64,000 bases of DNA from Epiperipatus broadwayi (lineage: Eukaryota; Onychophora; Udeonychophora; Euonychophora; Peripatidae). The stretch is taken from the NCBI GenBank assembly GCA_028023455.1, contig JAQFVV010012973.1:48501-112500 (forward strand), in the 5' to 3' direction. Positions 46,800 to 58,740 of this stretch are shown one piece after another. A program made the position numbers and the translations under genes. Below the pieces are notes generated by a model. That model was not told where the DNA came from, searched no databases, and saw nothing but the letters and a program-made list of their open reading frames with translations. The stretch's first letter is position 1. Each line of letters begins with the position of its first letter.

Positions 46800-49300
46800 T
46801 ACTGCTACTTGTTGTATTATTGTTATATTTTAACTTGTTATTGGAGAAATAAAAACTAAAAATAGTTATCCATGTTTTTTTTATATTTAAAAAAATTTCA
46901 TGTAAATAAAGATTATTGATCCCTAACTAAAACTAAACAACTGTAAAATACTTCACTTTTTAAAATAATGAATTTAAAGTATATGAAATCAAAATGTATA
47001 AAATTTTAAACATTATAGTAAGTAATTTAATAAAATAATCTAGTAATTCAATAATATTGACTATCATTTTTATTTCTTTTCTTTAAAAAAAAATCTTTTC
47101 TTTTTTTATTTTACAAGTAACACAGTTCTTTGAAAGGTCATGTGATGGTGATTGAAATAAATGATTCTTTCTTTAAAGCAACAAACTCAACTAGATTATA
47201 TAAGTTTGATTTTTCTCCTTCATGCTTTCCTTCTTTTTTTTTTGTGATTTCTTTCATATTATATTAGTAATATTTCACTGATTTTTTTTTTTTAAAGAAA
47301 TAATTGCTAGTTTCTTATTTTCTTCTATTGAGTAAATCCTAAGATAAATATATTTTTCAAATAGATGATTTTCTATATAAGTTTAATGTTTTTTTTTTTA
47401 TATGAAATCTTGAGTTATTGAAAAAAAATTAAAGGAAGAATAAATTGCAATGTGGTTAATATATATATATAATTGTTACATTTTCATTTACCATTGTCAA
47501 ACTCCCTCCACTCACAACTTTGATGCCATCCGTTTCAGATAGATACACTAATGATTATTACTAATCATTTTCGAAACTAGAGATTATCTCTAACACAGAT
47601 GTAAACTTTAAACCTCAGTTAAAGATATGAATTTGAAAAGAATGGGGGAAAATGGAGGTGTTTATTATATATATTTATAATGTATTTAAATATTAAATTA
47701 TTTAAAAATATATAACTTAGCTTTTACTATTAAAACTTTTTAAAAAAGTTAAGGTTAAAAACAGGTATATAATCTTGTTTGAGAATTATATCAATCTAAT
47801 TTCTTAAAGAAAAAGACAAATTATTTTTAATTTTTATTTGCTTTTACTGCAAACATAATTAACATAGGAGTATCTAAGAAGTGAATCTATTGCTCAGAGT
47901 TTATGTGTAACAATGAGAAGCAATAGGAAAATCCCAAGATTATCTTTCTAACAGATATTGATTTGAATTCTTTTTACTATCAGGTGAACTTTTATATTAC
48001 TCTTATTCTATTCAAAATTCTTTTAAGCTTTAATAATTTTATCAATTCTGAGATAAATTGGAGCTTGTAATGAAAATAAAATTTATGCAATCATCACTAA
48101 TTATCACAGTTTTGCTCCCAAAACTTTTATATTTATCTAATAGTCATTAAAAATTACTTTATGTTATTATTTATTATAAATATCATGCAATAAAATCAAA
48201 ATATTTAATTGAAATTATTTTTTCCATTGCTAAAATTTTTTTAAAATTCAACTTAAACATTGTGTTAACTATTGAAATATGTGTCCAATTTAGTTTTAAA
48301 AGTAATAATATTCTTAGAATCAAATTGTAAAGATTATAATTTGTTTTTAGTGACTCTCTTAACAGAAACTATTATTTCAGAAAGAGTTAAATATTATTGA
48401 ATTGAAATACAATCTGTTGCCATCAGAATAAGTATTTGCCTTCACCATGATTAATTATATAAATATCATTGGTATTTTCACTTGTACTGTGATGGCATTA
48501 CAAAACTAATGTCTTTCTACAGTTTTTAAAAATGTTTTTGTCTTTCCGACAAAGTTAATAGTGTTTGAAAGCCATAATAAAGGCGAAAAAAAAAGCTGTT
48601 TTTTTTTTTAAAACGTACATGTTCATAGACATAATATAAGACAATGGAATATTTATTTTAAATTCAAACTACTGAGATTAAATGATCTGTACACACAAAA
48701 AAATCCTAATCATGTATTTACAACTTGTAATTTCAAGAATGCCATCTAAAGAAAGAAGTTGAAAAGAGATTGACTATGTACTCAAGTTTTTTTTTGACTC
48801 AGACCTATCAATTAACTATATATATAATGTCTAGATATATAAAATAGGAAATTTAGCTAAATGTTACAATTTTAAACAAAATTTGTTGCCTGTAGCAGCA
48901 ATCTCCATTGAAACATAAAACATGTGGATAAAGACATTTTAAAAAGAAAACTTCAAATTTTATTACTGGCTAAACTAGTCATTGTCTATTGGTCTAGTTC
49001 ATACCCTTCATGTCTTTACTATCACAGTTTATTATTTATTTTTAGCATAATACAACAATTTAATTCACAAGTTACATATTTTTGAAAGCTCTCCCTTGAA
49101 GATATTGCTTTGAGATAATAATGATTACAGTAGTAGTAAAAATGTAAGTAATAAATAATACTTATATTTATTTTCTATGAATATATTAAAGTGATAGGAT
49201 TGTTTTTATCTATTTTTTTTTTTAAGAAAATATTGGGTTTGAATTTTATATTTTAATACTTACAAATAAATGATATTACTCTTGTCTTTAATTTATTACA
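46800..49300. other. AT-rich sequence, no gene
   Basis: I recognise no gene or structured repeat between the LINE end and the RTE element. The patch at about 47.49-47.64 kb is slightly less AT-biased. Confidence 0.5.
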
Positions 49301-49309
49301 AATCTGTAG

Positions 49310-49640
49310 ATGAAAGTGCTGCAGGTAATTTTAGTTGTGGTAATAAAAATGAGAGAGGACAGACTTGTGGAGTTTGCAAAAAAAGAAAATCTTTATATTA
49401 TAAATTTTTTTTCTGAGAAAAAGTTTTAAAAAAATGGACATGAAAGCATGCAAATGAAGGTACAGCAGAATTGGATTATATTTTGATTAACAGAAAATAC
49501 ATATTTCAAGATTGTAATGTTCTTAATAAATTTAACACAGGAAGTGATCATGGATTAGTAAGATGTAAGATATGTGTTAATGCAAAACTAGAGAGACAAA
49601 AATTATTAAGAAAAACCAATATTTACAGTTGATATTTCTA
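49310..49640 (+). pseudogene. RTE endonuclease C-terminal fragment
   Basis: The frame reads KNERGQTCGVCKKR, ELDYILINRKYIFQDCNVLN and FNTGSDHGLVRCKICVNAKL with internal stops. The I-D-Y-I-L-x-N-R and S-D-H blocks mark the end of the APE endonuclease of RTE elements. The N-terminal half of the domain is absent, so the truncation point is at about 49.31 kb. Confidence 0.7.
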
Positions 49641-50469
49641 ATCTTCAGAAATATTCTAATGAATTTAAATTAGAACTTACAAATCAGTTTCAAGTATTAG
49701 TAGATTTTGAACATGATTCAGATTTGAATGAAATTAATATGAAAATAACTGATACACTTTTAAAAACTGCAACAAAAATAGCTGGTAGTAAAAGCAGCAA
49801 TTGACCAATAAAATTTCTACTGAGACTAGAGAAATTATGAAGAAAAGAAGGAATATGAGGATATACAAAAATGATGCATTAAAAAGATCTCGAATTTTGT
49901 TAAATGGTGCAGAAAAGAGTTGAAGATGATATAAGAAAGTATAACTGTGAACTAGCAATGAAAGCTGTAGAAGAGAATAAAAGTCTTAAGAGTGTAAAAC
50001 AACATTTTGGTATTGGTAGAAAATTTATATCTGCAATAAGAAAAAAGATGGAATAATTATTAAAAAGAGAGATGACATCAAGAAATGGGTAGAAGACTTC
50101 TATCAAGAATTATATAGTAATAAAAAACAAGTATCTCCTATATCTATTATATCTTTCGAATTGCCCAGAATTTTAAATGAAGATGTGAGACATGCAAGTA
50201 AATTTATGAAGAAGGGAAAGGCTCCAGGTAATGATGGAATTATAATTGTTATATTAAAAAAAGCAGGTGAAAAAATATAATTTTTTAGCAAAGTTATACA
50301 CCATTTGTCTAAATGATAAAGATGTATCAGATGGTTGGAAGAATGCAGTATTAATATTAATATTTTTAAAAAGTGATAAAGAAGATATTACAGATCTATC
50401 AGCCTTTTATCAGTTTTATACAAAATTTTTACCAAGATAATTACAATTCATCTACAGACAAGATTGGAT

Positions 50470-51000
50470 TTCAACCAACCAAGAGAACAAGGGGGTTTTA
50501 GTACAGTAGATCATATCTAGGTATTGAGAGAAGTTATAGAAAGGACAAATGAATATGAGTTACATTATGCTTTGGATTTGTAGATTATGAAAAGGCATTT
50601 GATTCTATAAACATTTCTTCAGTGATTAAAGCATTGGATTATCAATGTATAGATCCAGGATATTGACATATTTTAAAGAATATTTATAAAAATGCAACAG
50701 CAACAATTAGATTATATAATGATACTAGGAAAGTCAACATTGAGAAGGATGTAAGACAGGGTGACTCCATATCTCCAAAAAATTTTACAGCAGTGCTGCA
50801 AAAAGTATTTTGTGGGTTAAAATGGTAAGCTAAAGGAGTGAAAGTAAATGGAGATTATTTAAGTCATTTAGATTTTGCAGATGATGTAGTTGTTTTTGCA
50901 AATAATGCTTTAGAGCTGCAGGAAATGTTGTAGGAGTTATCAGATGAAAGTAGGAAAGTAGGACTAAAGATAAATGTTAAAAAGACTAAAGAAATGTTTA
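50470..51000 (+). pseudogene. RTE reverse transcriptase core, frameshifted
   Basis: GGFSTVDHI lies at about 50.49 kb. The F-V-D-Y-E-K-A-F-D-S equivalent at about 50.57 kb is split by a 1-2 base shift. A block at about 50.75 kb corresponds to Q-G-D-x-x-S-P. HLDFADDVVVFANNALELQE is intact at about 50.87-50.93 kb, followed by LKINVKKTKEMF. The F-A-D-D box keeps both catalytic aspartates, unlike the 23.7 kb copy, so this copy is better preserved there. Confidence 0.75.
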
Positions 51001-51341
51001 ATGGATTTTCTCAAAGTATGAAAATAAAGATCAATTATGATGAGTTAGAAGAAATTAACAGCTCCAGTTACCTTGGTCAGATTATTAATACAGATGGAAA
51101 CATAATGGATGAAATTAATCATAGAATTAAGCTTGGTTGGAGTGCTTTTGATAGAAATAACTTGATACTAAAAGGAAATAGGCCTATATGTTTGAAAAAG
51201 AAGGTTTTTAATAAATGTGTTTTACCAGTTCTTATTTATGGATCTGAGACTTGGACACTTAATAGAAGACCTATACAGAGAGTTCAGACCATTCAAAGAA
51301 GTATGGAGAGATGCATGTTGAGAGTAACAAGAAGAGATTGA
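50994..51341 (+). pseudogene. RTE C-terminal domain
   Basis: 115 codons without a stop. SSSYLGQIINTDGN is the Y-L-G block after the thumb. LIYGSETWTLNRR is the highly conserved L-x-Y-G-x-E-x-W block. VQTIQRSMERCMLRVTRRD follows with the Q-R-x-M-x-R-x-x-L-x-x-x-x-R-x-D pattern. These are characteristic of RTE and related LINEs. The reading continues at 51.35-51.55 kb with TGVIDLIEKIKRLKWSWAGH (the K-W-x-W-A-G-H motif) and ends after DNGR-like blocks. Confidence 0.85.
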
Positions 51342-51659
51342 AAATGTAATTTATGGGTCAGAGAACAAACAGGTGTTATTGATCTCATTGAAAAAATTAA
51401 AAGACTGAAGTGGAGTTGGGCTGGACATATTGCTAGAAGAGATGATAATAGATGGACAATTGAAATCTTAAACTGCGATTCCAAAAGATTGTAAAAGACC
51501 CAGAAAGAGACCACATGTGAGATGGATGGATGAAATAAGAAAGTGTGCAGGGATGATGTGGAGAAGAGAAGCTAAAGATTGGAGAAGATGGACTGAAGTT
51601 GGAAAACCTTCATCCTGCAATGGATTGATAATGGTTGATGATGATGATGTGCAAAATTA

Positions 51660-52805
51660 TTTATATGTGTGCTCAAGTTGGAGAGAATGTTATATTTAGT
51701 AATTCAATTACTTAGATGCTTGAATATAGCTTTCATAATACCAATCATTTGCAATATATTTTTAAATTTGCATAGAAATATATGTAGTCATTAAATTATT
51801 GATCTATCCATTGCTAAAATATTCAAAAAAAATTTTTTTTTTCTTGTTCAACTATTATTTATAATTAATCTATCCGATAAAAAATTAAACTTTTTTGGAA
51901 ATTCTCTAAACAATCAATACATAGTATTTTATAAACCTAATATTATTTCCAAATGTGGCACTTTCTATCAAATAAAAACAGAGAAGCCATTAAGATTCTT
52001 AAGAAACTAGATTGTGTCAATAAATACATGATATATAAAAAGTATCTTCACATTTGGATTTTTTTCATCAATTAATCCAACTATTGATTGTTTTATTACT
52101 ATCATCCTAAATCCATTTTTATGCTTTTAAATTTATTGCTTTGTTTCTATTGGTTAAATCTTTAATCTTATTATATATCAATGCTTGCAGCACCTCTGCA
52201 ATATTTTTGTATAACATTGTTTACCCATTTGATAACAGGTGTGCTGCATTCAAAATGTAGTACTATGATTCATACATAAATGAATTCAGATAATATATAT
52301 CATTTTCTTTATTTCAACACACATGAACATATGTATATAATACACCTGGATTAATCAAGACAATTATTAATAGAAAATTTGAATAAACAGTTCTTGTAAT
52401 AAATATTATATTTAATTCTGGCATAGAAGTTTGCATATTTTACTTATATATATGTATAGCAAATTGATTGTTTATGAGCAAGAATTCATAATAATTATTC
52501 AAGATTAATTATATAAAATATTAAAAGATGATATTATTTCAATATTTTAGCAAAATAACATTGCCATCAATAGAATAAAAAGTTATGTAATCACTACAGA
52601 GATATAAAAAAATTGTAAAAGATTAATTAAATTCAGAATTATAGAAAGAAAAATATGCAATTAGAAATCTAATTAAATCAAGTATAAAATTATCTTTTTA
52701 TGCAATCATATTGAAAATCAAAAAACAAAAATTATATAAAAAAAATAAAGCTCAAACTTTAGGTAATGCAAATCAATTTGTTGAATTTGAATGTATTTAA
52801 TTGGT
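51660..52805. other. AT-rich sequence, no gene
   Basis: No gene or structured repeat was recognised between the RTE end and the foldback. Confidence 0.5.
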
Positions 52806-52809
52806 GGGG

Positions 52810-53416
52810 AAAAAATTTTTGATACTAATTTAGAGTGTGCTCTCCACCATTTTGATTTCTGAGGGGAGTCCAAAAACTATTGCTGACACAACCAAGCACT
52901 AAATGAAGTCAGATAACAGCAACCATCATTGATATAATGTTCCAATTATTTTGTTCATTACAATTAAAATATCACAATTTCCATCAAATATTAAAATATA
53001 AATACATAAATTTCATAGAATTAAGATCAATGAAAAAAAAACAAAGACCTCTAGAAATCAAAATATTAAACATTAATAATAAATAAATGGCCAATTTCTC
53101 CTAGCCTGCCAATGTAATTACACGACTAAAAGGTCAAATTATTATCTCAGTGAAATATGTAAAAAATAATTTTCTGCAAACTATTATTAGTAAACTATTA
53201 CAAAAATATTAGCATATGTGATCAAACAAAAAAAACAATATATCAAGCATAGTAGTAGTTAGAAAATGGTCTGGGAGATGTATTAGCAAAAATTATATAA
53301 CCAAAAGAACAAATTACTATTGCAATCAAAATATAAAAAACAATATTTAGCAATTATTAGGAGTAAATAACCATGAAAATGTTAATGAAATCACATGACT
53401 AAAATGAAACAAAAAT
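52810..53416 (+). repeat. Left inverted arm, outer part
   Basis: Pairs with about 60275-60905 in reverse. The first bases inside the arm read GATACTAATTTAGAGTG. The arm breaks off at 53416 inside the homologous sequence ACAAAAAT, where the LINE starts, and resumes at 59035. Confidence 0.75.
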
Positions 53417-53880
53417 AACGAACGACCTCTAGCGGCACAACTGACCAGTCGCTAGTCGTATCATACTACCTTTGAGTCAATAAAATAATCACTTTCAACC
53501 CAGGACTTCACCTCAAAATGTTTTTTAACACACAGTAAGTATTAATTTTACATTTACAATTGATTTAAAAAGAACTCACGATCACACAAAGCTTGATTTA
53601 AATTCCACCTTAAATTGAGTTGCTCTACATTATCACCTAACGTTCATGGCAGGCCTAAAAGGCCCTAAGCCTTCTATGACTGACATGGAAAAAGAGGGTA
53701 AATTAGGTACAAAAATCTATGATAGATAGTCAAAAAAAAATAGACATACAAGTTTCGCAGTAACAAAACAAAACAAATCAGATAACTTAACAAAAGCAAA
53801 ATGTGGCAATTCTAAAATAAACACCAGTGTATCAAATGATAAAACTTTAAAACTTGCCAAAGTCAAATAATCTGCAAGAT

Positions 53881-53956
53881 AATAATGACACCACACAACA
53901 ATTGACAGAGTTAATGGGAATAATGACACCACACAACAATTGACAGAGTTAATGGG
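53881..53956 (+). repeat. 38-bp tandem duplication in LINE ORF1
   Basis: AATAATGACACCACACAACA-ATTGACAGAGTTAATGGG occurs twice back to back (53881-53918, 53919-53956) with no difference. At 38 bp it breaks the frame that would otherwise read NDTTQQLTELMG. Confidence 0.9.
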
Positions 53957-53999
53957 AGAATTGGATGAGGCATCAGACACAGGACAGTTCGTGCATGAA

Positions 54000-54265
54000 T
54001 CATCAAACAGTTCTCCTGAACAACTTAATAATCATCATTTATATATAATAATCATCATTTATATACTGAAACTGTTAGTAAATTCAATGAAGCCATGCCA
54101 CAAGGATTACTAAAATCTTTTGCTATCTTCAATGATGAAGCCTCATCAAACAGTTCTCCTGAACAACTTAATAATCATCATTTATATACTGAAACTGTTA
54201 CTAAATTCAATGAAGCCATGCCACAAGGATTACTAAAATCTTTTGCTATCTTCAATGATGAAGCC
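54000..54265 (+). repeat. 123-bp in-frame tandem duplication in LINE ORF1
   Basis: Unit 1 is 54000-54142 (143 bp, including a 20-bp internal duplication of ATAATAATCATCATTTATAT) and unit 2 is 54143-54265 (123 bp). They are almost identical. In unit 2, 123 bp equals 41 codons, so MPQGLLKSFAIFNDEA appears twice in the same frame. The extra 20 bp in unit 1 shifts the frame. Confidence 0.85.
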
Positions 54266-55590
54266 TTGCTCATTCTATCCACCACAGACCACTTACTAAG
54301 ATTATTCCCATTTCCAACCAATAACCTCTTTGACCTGCTAAAAGCCCAAGATCTCTGGAAAGTCATTCAAAGGGTGTCATATCAACCCAACCCTCACTAT
54401 TTAATCCTCCAATTTACAAATATCACTGCAAAACAAGCTTTTAAAAATAAATATAGGATACTTGATAACAGATACCTAATTACCATCAATCCAAACATAA
54501 TCTGTAACACCTCAATAAGTGGTAGAGTAAAAAATTGTCTAAAATTCAACATTTCTGACTTACAAATCTTCTTATACCTTATGGGCAAGTTACTTCTTTT
54601 AAATATCTTGGGGTTCCTGGAATACAAGAAATTCCCCAAAATATAGCACTCTTTTGAATTGCAAAAAAAAAAAAAAAATTAGGAAATAAAATATGACATT
54701 AAAAAAAGGAATAGTGCCATTAGATATTCCCCCCACAATCCATATTGGAAGGGTGCCTCTCTTTATCTCATTCTGGAGAATAGAATCGCAATGTTTTGGA
54801 TGCAGAAAGATGGGACACCTGCTTCGCAACTGCCCCTCCAGACACTGCACCTCTTGTGGTACCTATGCAGGTCGTTCACATCAGTGTGGTTCAAAAGAAG
54901 GACATACACAATAACATCAAAACATGCAACAATCAAAACCTGAAATACAACACAATCAAAATAAAAAACTAGAGCATGAGACTTTGATCAAGCTGAAAAC
55001 ATATAGTCATTTGACAAATGATTCTCTTCAAAACAACATAAAATGTCAAATCCAAAGCCAAGAAACCGACCCACAGGGATGCTACCAAATACTTGAAAAC
55101 AAGACAAGAAAAACCTATTTCTCTTCAACAGACACATGTTCTAACTTTGAGCAATAAAAAATGGATGTTGATACTAGGCAAGAAGAAACCGCAAGCCTGA
55201 CAGACTCTGGGCCTGACCATGTCCCTAAAAACCGTGCAAAAGGAAAAAACACTGGGACAGAAACATACAATCCACAACCTTGGTTCACAACGATAACAAT
55301 AACAGAAACATTGACTCAAATGAATCCATCTCACCCTCTGACGATGTACATGGCAAATCCAGCCCCAACCATCAAAAATGAACAGATGAATCTCTAAAAT
55401 CAGACAATAATGATATCTCAAACTCATATCAGACACAATCTAAAGTTAATATCCCTGGAGAAATAACTCTCCAAGATTTAACATTATGGATCTCCTAAAC
55501 TGATTCTGAAGTCTGCCTAATGCAAAATAACAGCCAGTTTGCTGCAACTATTTGAGCTAAGGAACAACATGCCAAGCAACCTACTTCAAA

Positions 55591-56320
55591 ATGTCATTCA
55601 CAATAACATCACTTAACATCAGGGGGGCTTAACTCCAAAGACAGGGTGTTTGCTATTTCACATTGGTTCAAATTCCAAAAACCAGATATACTCTGCTTAT
55701 CAGAAACCAAGCTCATACCTTCACACTGACCCCATAATAATTAAAAACAATTGAGAGCTTTGGTCACTTTATATACTCTTTCTCCATCTCAGCCACTGCT
55801 GGCATTGCTCTCGTCATCAATAGAAACTCAACCATTGACTTCTTCAAAATTCTTCATATATATACCAACTGCATTGTTGCTGCTATACAAATTCAGGGTT
55901 TTCTGTTTACTCTTGTTAATGTGTATCTGGTTAAAGATGAACAAATAGTACACAAAGTTATACATAATATAAACATAACAATTAGATTGAACCCCAGCCC
56001 AGTTATCTGACTTGGTGATTTCGACCACACTTTTGACCACTTTGAGAAAAATATTTAAAGATGGTTAATAGAAACATTCACAGTGGAAAGGCACTCTTTC
56101 ATGAAGAAGCCTTCTCTTTCTATGCCAGAAGTGCTTGCTCACTCATAGACCTCATATTCTCTCCTGAAATGAATCCATTCATAGAAATGAACCTCTGGCC
56201 TATCACCTTTTTGGATCATCTCACAGTTCAAGCTAATATTAAATTGAAACCACAACCTTACATGCCAATGAACCTTCTTTGGATGATGAGACTACTCAAC
56301 AGGCACAACATTACCCCCAA
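55591..56320 (+). pseudogene. LINE ORF2 APE-type endonuclease, frameshifted
   Basis: The ATG at 55591 begins MSFTITSLNIRG, where the N of L-N-I-R-G is catalytic. ISHWFKFQKPDILCLSETKL, with the metal-binding E, follows. NVYLV and LGDFDHTFDHF lie in other frames near 55.92-56.04 kb, and SLIDLIFSPEM and DHLTVQ (the D-H catalytic pair) near 56.15-56.23 kb. All key blocks are present, separated by stops and 1-2 base shifts. The domain nicks target DNA to prime reverse transcription. Confidence 0.75.
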
Positions 56321-56585
56321 TTAATCTCAGACATATACATCACCTTTCAAGAGCAGCAGATATGAAATCTACCACCATTACAAGCATGGAATACATTCAT
56401 AAAAACAACATAAAAGTTTATTAACCAATACAGCAGATACCAGAAAGGGCCATTACGATTACTCTCAGAACTTGATCAGATTACATCTGAGCTGAAATAC
56501 ACCAAATAACAGAACACAACACCCCAGAAATCCTATGCCTAAAACATGCATATAAACAAACCAGAATGACTCTTGTGGAATATGT

Positions 56586-57215
56586 TTGTATAGAGCGAGC
56601 CCGCAACTATCTGGAACAACAAGATTTCTGGACTTCAGGCTATATCAGATGGCCCTGGGTCAGGAAAAAGAAATCAAACACCTTCATCTTTGTGCCTTGA
56701 CAGTATCACTTACTCTGGCATCATTATGCTTAACAAAATTAGGCATTTTTACTCCACCAAACTACAGCCCATTTGAACCATTACCAGACGATGTGTTTGT
56801 GAAAGATTCAAGCAATTCTCACAACATTACTAAAGCTGATATCATCTCCAAAATTAAAAGCCTTCCTGAACACACCCATCCCGGAATGCATGGAATCTCC
56901 AGATTTCTTCTGATACACTTGGAAAAATTTACCTTACATGTTACAAGGGGAATCATTGATTACTTAGCCACTGATAGCCTACATCTTCCCAGGATCTATC
57001 CTCTATTTGTGGTCCTTTTTATAAAAAAAGATCTACCTGTCAACCTAAATAACATTAGGCCAAAATCCATGGTTCCTCTTCTAATCAAAATTATCGAAAG
57101 CATTATGAAAGATAAAAATTCAAAAGAAAATCATACCAAAGCTTTCCAGACATCAATATGCCAAAAAGGGTTCATCAAGTGGGGAGGCTGTCAGCTGATT
57201 TTGACTCCTCATTGA
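56586..57215 (+). pseudogene. LINE ORF2 region between endonuclease and RT
   Basis: 209 codons without a stop. The C-terminal half contains ADIISKIKSLPEHTHPGMHG, equivalent to the I-x-x-L-P-x-x-K-S-P-G-x-D-G block ahead of RT, then NNIRPKSMVPLLIKIIESIM, the R-P-I-x-L-L-x-x-x-x-K-I block of RT motif 1. The N-terminal half is a spacer of unknown role. Confidence 0.75.
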
Positions 57216-57229
57216 TCATATCCGTAGAA

Positions 57230-57800
57230 CAAAACAATCCCAGCCAGTTGCAGTCCAACTAGACTTTGCCGGGGCTTTTGACTCTGTCCGAATAGATATA
57301 TTACTTGGTGAACTGGAGGTTCTTCAGATTCCTCTGGCCTACATTCAGATCATGGAGAATCTCCTAGCAAATTGTCAGATTTTTTTCTCTCTGAATGGGA
57401 GAAATGCCACTGGTTTCAAACCTTGCATCTCCATCTCACAGGGCTCCCCATTAAGTGCTCTCCTCTTCATGATCTCTATAAATCCCTTGCTTAGGAGCAT
57501 TAAGTATGCACTCCTTGGGATTTCCATTCCTCTACATAATGAAAACATCACCCACATCTCCTACATGGATGATGTGGTGATATTTCTCAAATCACATGAA
57601 GAAATAAACATTCTTGAAGGCCTATTACATCAGTATGGTCAGATGCACAGGCTTAAGATTAACAGGAGTAAATCGGCAATTTGGAATATTAAAACAGCTA
57701 ACAGGATAATGGGTTCATTACAAGCTATGCCTCAGCCTTTTTTGGGATTCAATATGTCCCTATCCTCCATGGCAATGAGGATGCAAATACAATGAAGACT
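57230..57800 (+). pseudogene. LINE ORF2 reverse transcriptase
   Basis: After a frameshift near 57.22 kb the frame reads PVAVQLDFAGAFDSVRI (first catalytic aspartate). LNGRNATGFKP, SISQGSPLSALLFMISINPL, and THISYMDDVVIFLKS follow, the last holding the YMDD pair at about 57.56-57.58 kb. HRLKINRSKSAIWN is the thumb motif. The best part, 57352-57795, is 147 codons without a stop. It is the most intact RT in the window. Confidence 0.85.
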
Positions 57801-58740
57801 ACTAAACAAAATAGATATCACTATAACATGCCTCTCAAGAATATACATAACCACATTTGGAAAGATATTACTCCTAAACTCCCTCATACTTTCCAAGATC
57901 ATATATTATCTTGCAGGCTTTAATCCAACAGAAGCTTTCATTAAAAAATTAGAGTCCCATTGCCTGCGACTCTGTAGAGGTGGGCACAGATTATTTATCA
58001 GTCTGTATACCCTTCAAAAGCCAAGGGGCATGAATGAACTGGGACTGCATTCAATAAAAGTATTTGCAATGCAGAGAACTTACAACATAATCTTCAAACT
58101 TTACTCTGACTGCAAGACATTCCAATGCCCACTCCCCAAGGAACAAATTCTTCCCACTCATAGACTGCCCCCTCCGAGGTGAACTCCTGTCTGGTTTCAA
58201 ACACAGATCTCATACATTTTTTATCACATCGTACCTTCCCTGACTATGTTCAGCTCAAAAATAACCTATTGGGAGGCTTCAACCTATCCAACTCAAATAC
58301 CCAGAAGGCACACACTTACCTCCCCATTGACATAAACAAACTGCATAAATTAGCCCGTAGATTGAAATTGGCACCTAAACATACAGACTTCCTTCTCAAA
58401 ATTAACCTTGGTAGCCTCTCCACCACTACATTTCTTAATAAAAGAAGCTTGGACTGAGACAAAACTTCCAGAAACAAATTAAACATAATGGTCTGGATCT
58501 AACATCACTTCAAGGGGTTTTAAATAGAGGCATTTTTGCTGAAATCAGGCTTGCCACATACATAAACTTTGCCATCTGGCTGACCAGATACAAGGTGATT
58601 TTTCAAAAATTTCCATCTGAACAACTTAATAACTGCTTTTTCAACATAATTAAAAATATCCAAGAAACTGACAAGAGAGTGGCAGATCCATATCTGGCCA
58701 TATTAACCTTGGAATGCACAACTGGCCTAAACAGCACCTG
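57796..58740 (+). pseudogene. LINE ORF2 C-terminal region
   Basis: Following RT, the frame reads RLLNKIDITITCLSRIYI, ILLLNSLILSKIIYYLAGFN and FIKKLESHCLRLCRGGHR with a stop at 57793-57795 between it and RT. It then runs through the end of the protein with further stops and an open stretch at 58179-58457. This L-N-S-L-x-L-x-K-I-x-Y block is usual after RT in L1/Tx1-type LINEs. No separate RNase H is recognised. Confidence 0.6.

Larger units (their letters stand above)
49310..51660 (+). mobile_element. 5'-truncated RTE-type LINE
   Basis: The element begins inside the APE endonuclease (ERGQTCGVCKKRK, then YILINRKYIFQD and NTGSDHGLVRCKI, which holds the S-D-H catalytic box). It runs through RT (KGKAPGNDGI at about 50.22 kb; DFNQPREQGGFSTVDHI at about 50.47 kb; HLDFADDVVVFA at about 50.88 kb) to the C-terminal domain and ends at about 51.65 kb with GGTTGATGATGATGATG. 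Many stops and frameshifts. It is the same family as the 23.0-25.9 kb copy, in opposite orientation. Confidence 0.85.
53646..55397 (+). pseudogene. LINE ORF1 (gag-like, RRM-like region and CCHC knuckles)
   Basis: The ATG at 53646 starts MAGLKGPKPS, with a stop at 53728 and the frame continuing. The N-terminal third is disturbed by three tandem duplications (53881-53956, 54028-54067 region, 54000-54265). 54095-54646 encodes SILKS-type and LILQFTNITAKQAFKNK sequence, plausibly an RRM-like RNA-binding domain. After a frameshift at the A16 run (about 54662), the frame 54693-54914 has CFGCRKMGHLLRNC, a CCHC knuckle (C-x2-C-x4-H-x4-C), and a second C/H cluster CTSCGTYAGRSHQC. The tail to 55397 is polar. 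Such ORF1 proteins coat the LINE RNA. Confidence 0.7.
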
